DNA of 64,000 nt from positions 5,456,001-5,520,000 of the forward strand of contig NZ_JARXYP010000002.1 in the NCBI RefSeq assembly GCF_029893805.1, given 5' to 3'. The notes beneath the pieces are model-generated. The model saw only the letters and a program-made list of their open reading frames with translations. It was not told the origin of the DNA and did not search any database. The translations under genes were made by a program, and so were the position numbers. Shown in pieces: positions 62,488 through 64,000 of the stretch. The stretch is from Streptomyces sp. SAI-135 (GTDB lineage: Bacteria > Actinomycetota > Actinomycetes > Streptomycetales > Streptomycetaceae). Position 1 is the first letter of the stretch, and each line of letters opens with the position of its first letter.

Positions 62488-62931
62488 GTGCGTACGTACA
62501 GCCCCAAGCCCGGCGATGTGACTCGCCAGTGGCACGTCATTGACGCTCAGGACGTCGTCCTGGGCCGTCTCGCCACCACTGCCGCCTCCCTGCTGCGCGG
62601 CAAGCACAAGCCGATCTACGCCCCTCACGTCGACACCGGTGACTTCGTCGTCATCATCAACGCCGACAAGGTGCACCTGTCCGGCAACAAGCGGACCCAG
62701 AAGATGGCGTACCGCCACTCCGGCTACCCGGGTGGTCTGCGCTCCGTCCGTTACGACGAGCTCCTCGACAAGAACCCCGAGAAGGCCATCGAGAAGGCCG
62801 TCAAGGGCATGCTCCCCAAGAACACCCTGGGCCGTCAGATGCTCTCGAAGCTGAAGGTCTACTCGGGCGACCAGCACCCGCACGCTGCCCAGCAGCCGGT
62901 GCCGTTCGAGATCACCCAGGTCGCGCAGTAA
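62488..62931 (+). CDS. rplM: 50S ribosomal protein L13
   Basis: L13 is an early assembly protein of the 50S subunit. It has 147 residues from GTG 62488 (MRTYSPKPGDVTRQWHVIDA), behind AGAAGG. KRTQKMAYRHSGYPGGLR and VKGMLPKNTLGRQMLSKLKV are diagnostic. An in-frame ATG at 62449 would add 13 non-conserved residues. Followed by rpsI after 42 bases. Confidence 0.97.
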   Translation: MRTYSPKPGDVTRQWHVIDAQDVVLGRLATTAASLLRGKHKPIYAPHVDTGDFVVIINADKVHLSGNKRTQKMAYRHSGYPGGLRSVRYDELLDKNPEKAIEKAVKGMLPKNTLGRQMLSKLKVYSGDQHPHAAQQPVPFEITQVAQ

Positions 62932-62973
62932 GTCCGGCCACCCCCTAAGACTGAACAGAATCTGAGGAGAATC

Positions 62974-63495
62974 GTGGCCGAGACCACCGTCGAGACGCCC
63001 GTCGAGGGCGAAGAGATCGTCGACATCGACAGCTACACCACCGAGTCCGAGGTCCCCGTCGAGGGCGAGTACACCTCGGAGTCGCTCGCGTCCCGCTTCG
63101 GCGACCCGCAGCCGGCCGCCGGCCTGGGCCGTCGCAAGAACGCCATCGCCCGCGTCCGGATCGTCCCGGGCACCGGCAAGTGGAAGATCAACGGTCGCAC
63201 CCTCGAGGACTACTTCCCGAACAAGGTGCACCAGCAGGAAGTCAACGAGCCCTTCAAGGTGCTCGAGCTCGAGGGCCGCTACGACGTCATCGCCCGCATC
63301 GCGGGTGGCGGTGTCTCCGGTCAGGCCGGTGCGCTCCGTCTCGGTGTCGCCCGCGCGCTGAACGAGGCCGACGTGGACAACAACCGCGGCGCCCTCAAGA
63401 AGGCCGGATTCCTCCGTCGCGACGACCGTGCGGTCGAGCGCAAGAAGGCCGGTCTCAAGAAGGCCCGCAAGGCTCCGCAGTACAGCAAGCGTTAA
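62974..63495 (+). CDS. rpsI: 30S ribosomal protein S9
   Basis: S9 reaches P-site tRNA with its C-terminal tail, here ending APQYSKR as in the family. It has 173 residues because of an acidic N-terminal extension of about 45 residues before GRRKNAIARVRIVPGTGKW. The extension is usual in actinobacteria. It starts at GTG 62974 with TGAGGAGA upstream. Confidence 0.97.
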   Translation: MAETTVETPVEGEEIVDIDSYTTESEVPVEGEYTSESLASRFGDPQPAAGLGRRKNAIARVRIVPGTGKWKINGRTLEDYFPNKVHQQEVNEPFKVLELEGRYDVIARIAGGGVSGQAGALRLGVARALNEADVDNNRGALKKAGFLRRDDRAVERKKAGLKKARKAPQYSKR

Positions 63496-63517
63496 TCGCA
63501 GCTGCCTGTACGTCCGA

Positions 63518-63560
63518 ACGCCCCGGCGGCACGCCACAGTGCCGCCGGGGCGTTCGTTTA
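63518..63560 (+). terminator. Terminator of rplM-rpsI
   Basis: ACGCCCCGGCGGCA (63518-63531) pairs perfectly with TGCCGCCGGGGCGT (63540-63553) around an eight-base loop, followed by TCGTTTA. Confidence 0.85.
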
Positions 63561-63649
63561 TCACAGCCTTAGGCGTATAACGGCACAAGGCGCTCAAAGG
63601 CTCATGTGATCGGATGATCTCCGTTACTGATGCTTTCTCAGGAGGACAA

Positions 63650-64000
63650 GTGGGACGACTCTTCGGCACGGACGGCGTGCGCGGTGTCGCCAACGCGGAT
63701 CTGACGGCCGAGATGGCGCTCGGTCTGTCGGTCGCGGCGGCGCACGTGCTGGCCGAGGCGGGTACGTTCCAGGGCCACCGGCCGACGGCGGTGGTCGGAC
63801 GTGATCCGCGCGCGTCCGGGGAGTTCCTGGAGGCCGCCGTGGTCGCCGGCCTCGCGAGCGCCGGGGTGGACGTCCTGCGCGTCGGAGTGCTGCCCACGCC
63901 CGCGGTGGCGTACCTGACCGGCGTGCTCGGCGCCGACCTCGGCGTCATGCTCTCCGCGAGCCACAACGCCATGCCGGACAACGGCGTCAAGTTCCTCGCC
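63650..64000 (+). CDS. glmM: Phosphoglucosamine mutase, 3' end beyond window
   Basis: GlmM interconverts glucosamine-6-phosphate and glucosamine-1-phosphate on the way to UDP-GlcNAc and peptidoglycan. 117 codons are present from GTG 63650 behind GGAGGA. The N-terminal FGTDGVRGVAN motif and the phosphoserine loop MLSASHNAMPDNG with Ser104 are clear. The order rplM-rpsI-glmM is the usual actinobacterial one. Confidence 0.95.
   Translation, partial: MGRLFGTDGVRGVANADLTAEMALGLSVAAAHVLAEAGTFQGHRPTAVVGRDPRASGEFLEAAVVAGLASAGVDVLRVGVLPTPAVAYLTGVLGADLGVMLSASHNAMPDNGVKFLA

Overview
The window comes from a Streptomyces-type actinomycete. It is about 70% G+C, uses many GTG starts and one TTG start, ends many genes with U-poor hairpins, and encodes proteins that read as Streptomyces housekeeping proteins, including a 61-residue zinc-type S14, rpoA directly after rpsK with no rpsD, and a DUF1707 protein. 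It is the translation/transcription supercluster, interrupted by three accessory regions.

Bases 1-1700 hold two tandem paralogous lipoproteins, the first cut by the window edge. Bases 1700-16600 carry rplJ-rplL behind an L10-type leader, rpoB-rpoC, a DUF1707 membrane protein, then the str operon rpsL-rpsG-fusA-tuf. Bases 16600-34100 are accessory: a cysteine-rich small protein, an acyltransferase, two small envelope proteins, a winged-helix protein with a small partner, and a divergent pair made of a DNRLRE/FG-GAP secreted protein and a 2,512-residue RHS polymorphic toxin with an embedded ricin-type lectin, a Hint autoprocessing domain and a 120-residue C-terminal toxin. A lower-G+C gene, probably its immunity gene, follows, and then the wreck of a DUF5753/DUF397 regulator pair.

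Bases 34170-47400 are the S10-spc run: rpsJ-rplC-rplD-rplW-rplB-rpsS-rplV-rpsC-rplP-rpmC-rpsQ, rplN-rplX-rplE-rpsN, rpsH-rplF-rplR-rpsE-rpmD-rplO, secY-adk and map. The secY start codon is out of frame with the rest of the gene in this sequence. Bases 47500-50900 are infA-rpmJ-rpsM-rpsK-rpoA-rplQ. After a secreted protein and truA comes a six-gene polysaccharide block (53536-61220): a cellulose-synthase-like GT2, a GH26-like lipoprotein, two GT-C membrane transferases, a polyprenol-phosphate-mannose synthase and a GtrA protein. A membrane-anchored unknown protein, rplM-rpsI and the 5' part of glmM close the window.

The core genes build ribosomes, RNA polymerase, elongation factors and the Sec translocon. 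Accessory genes lie between the operons rather than inside them. The most useful observations are the lectin-bearing RHS toxin and its candidate immunity protein, the polysaccharide block, a nearly identical 25-base hairpin element in the rpsL and rpsJ leaders, and the secY frameshift. I could run no searches. Family names rest on motif recognition and recall.
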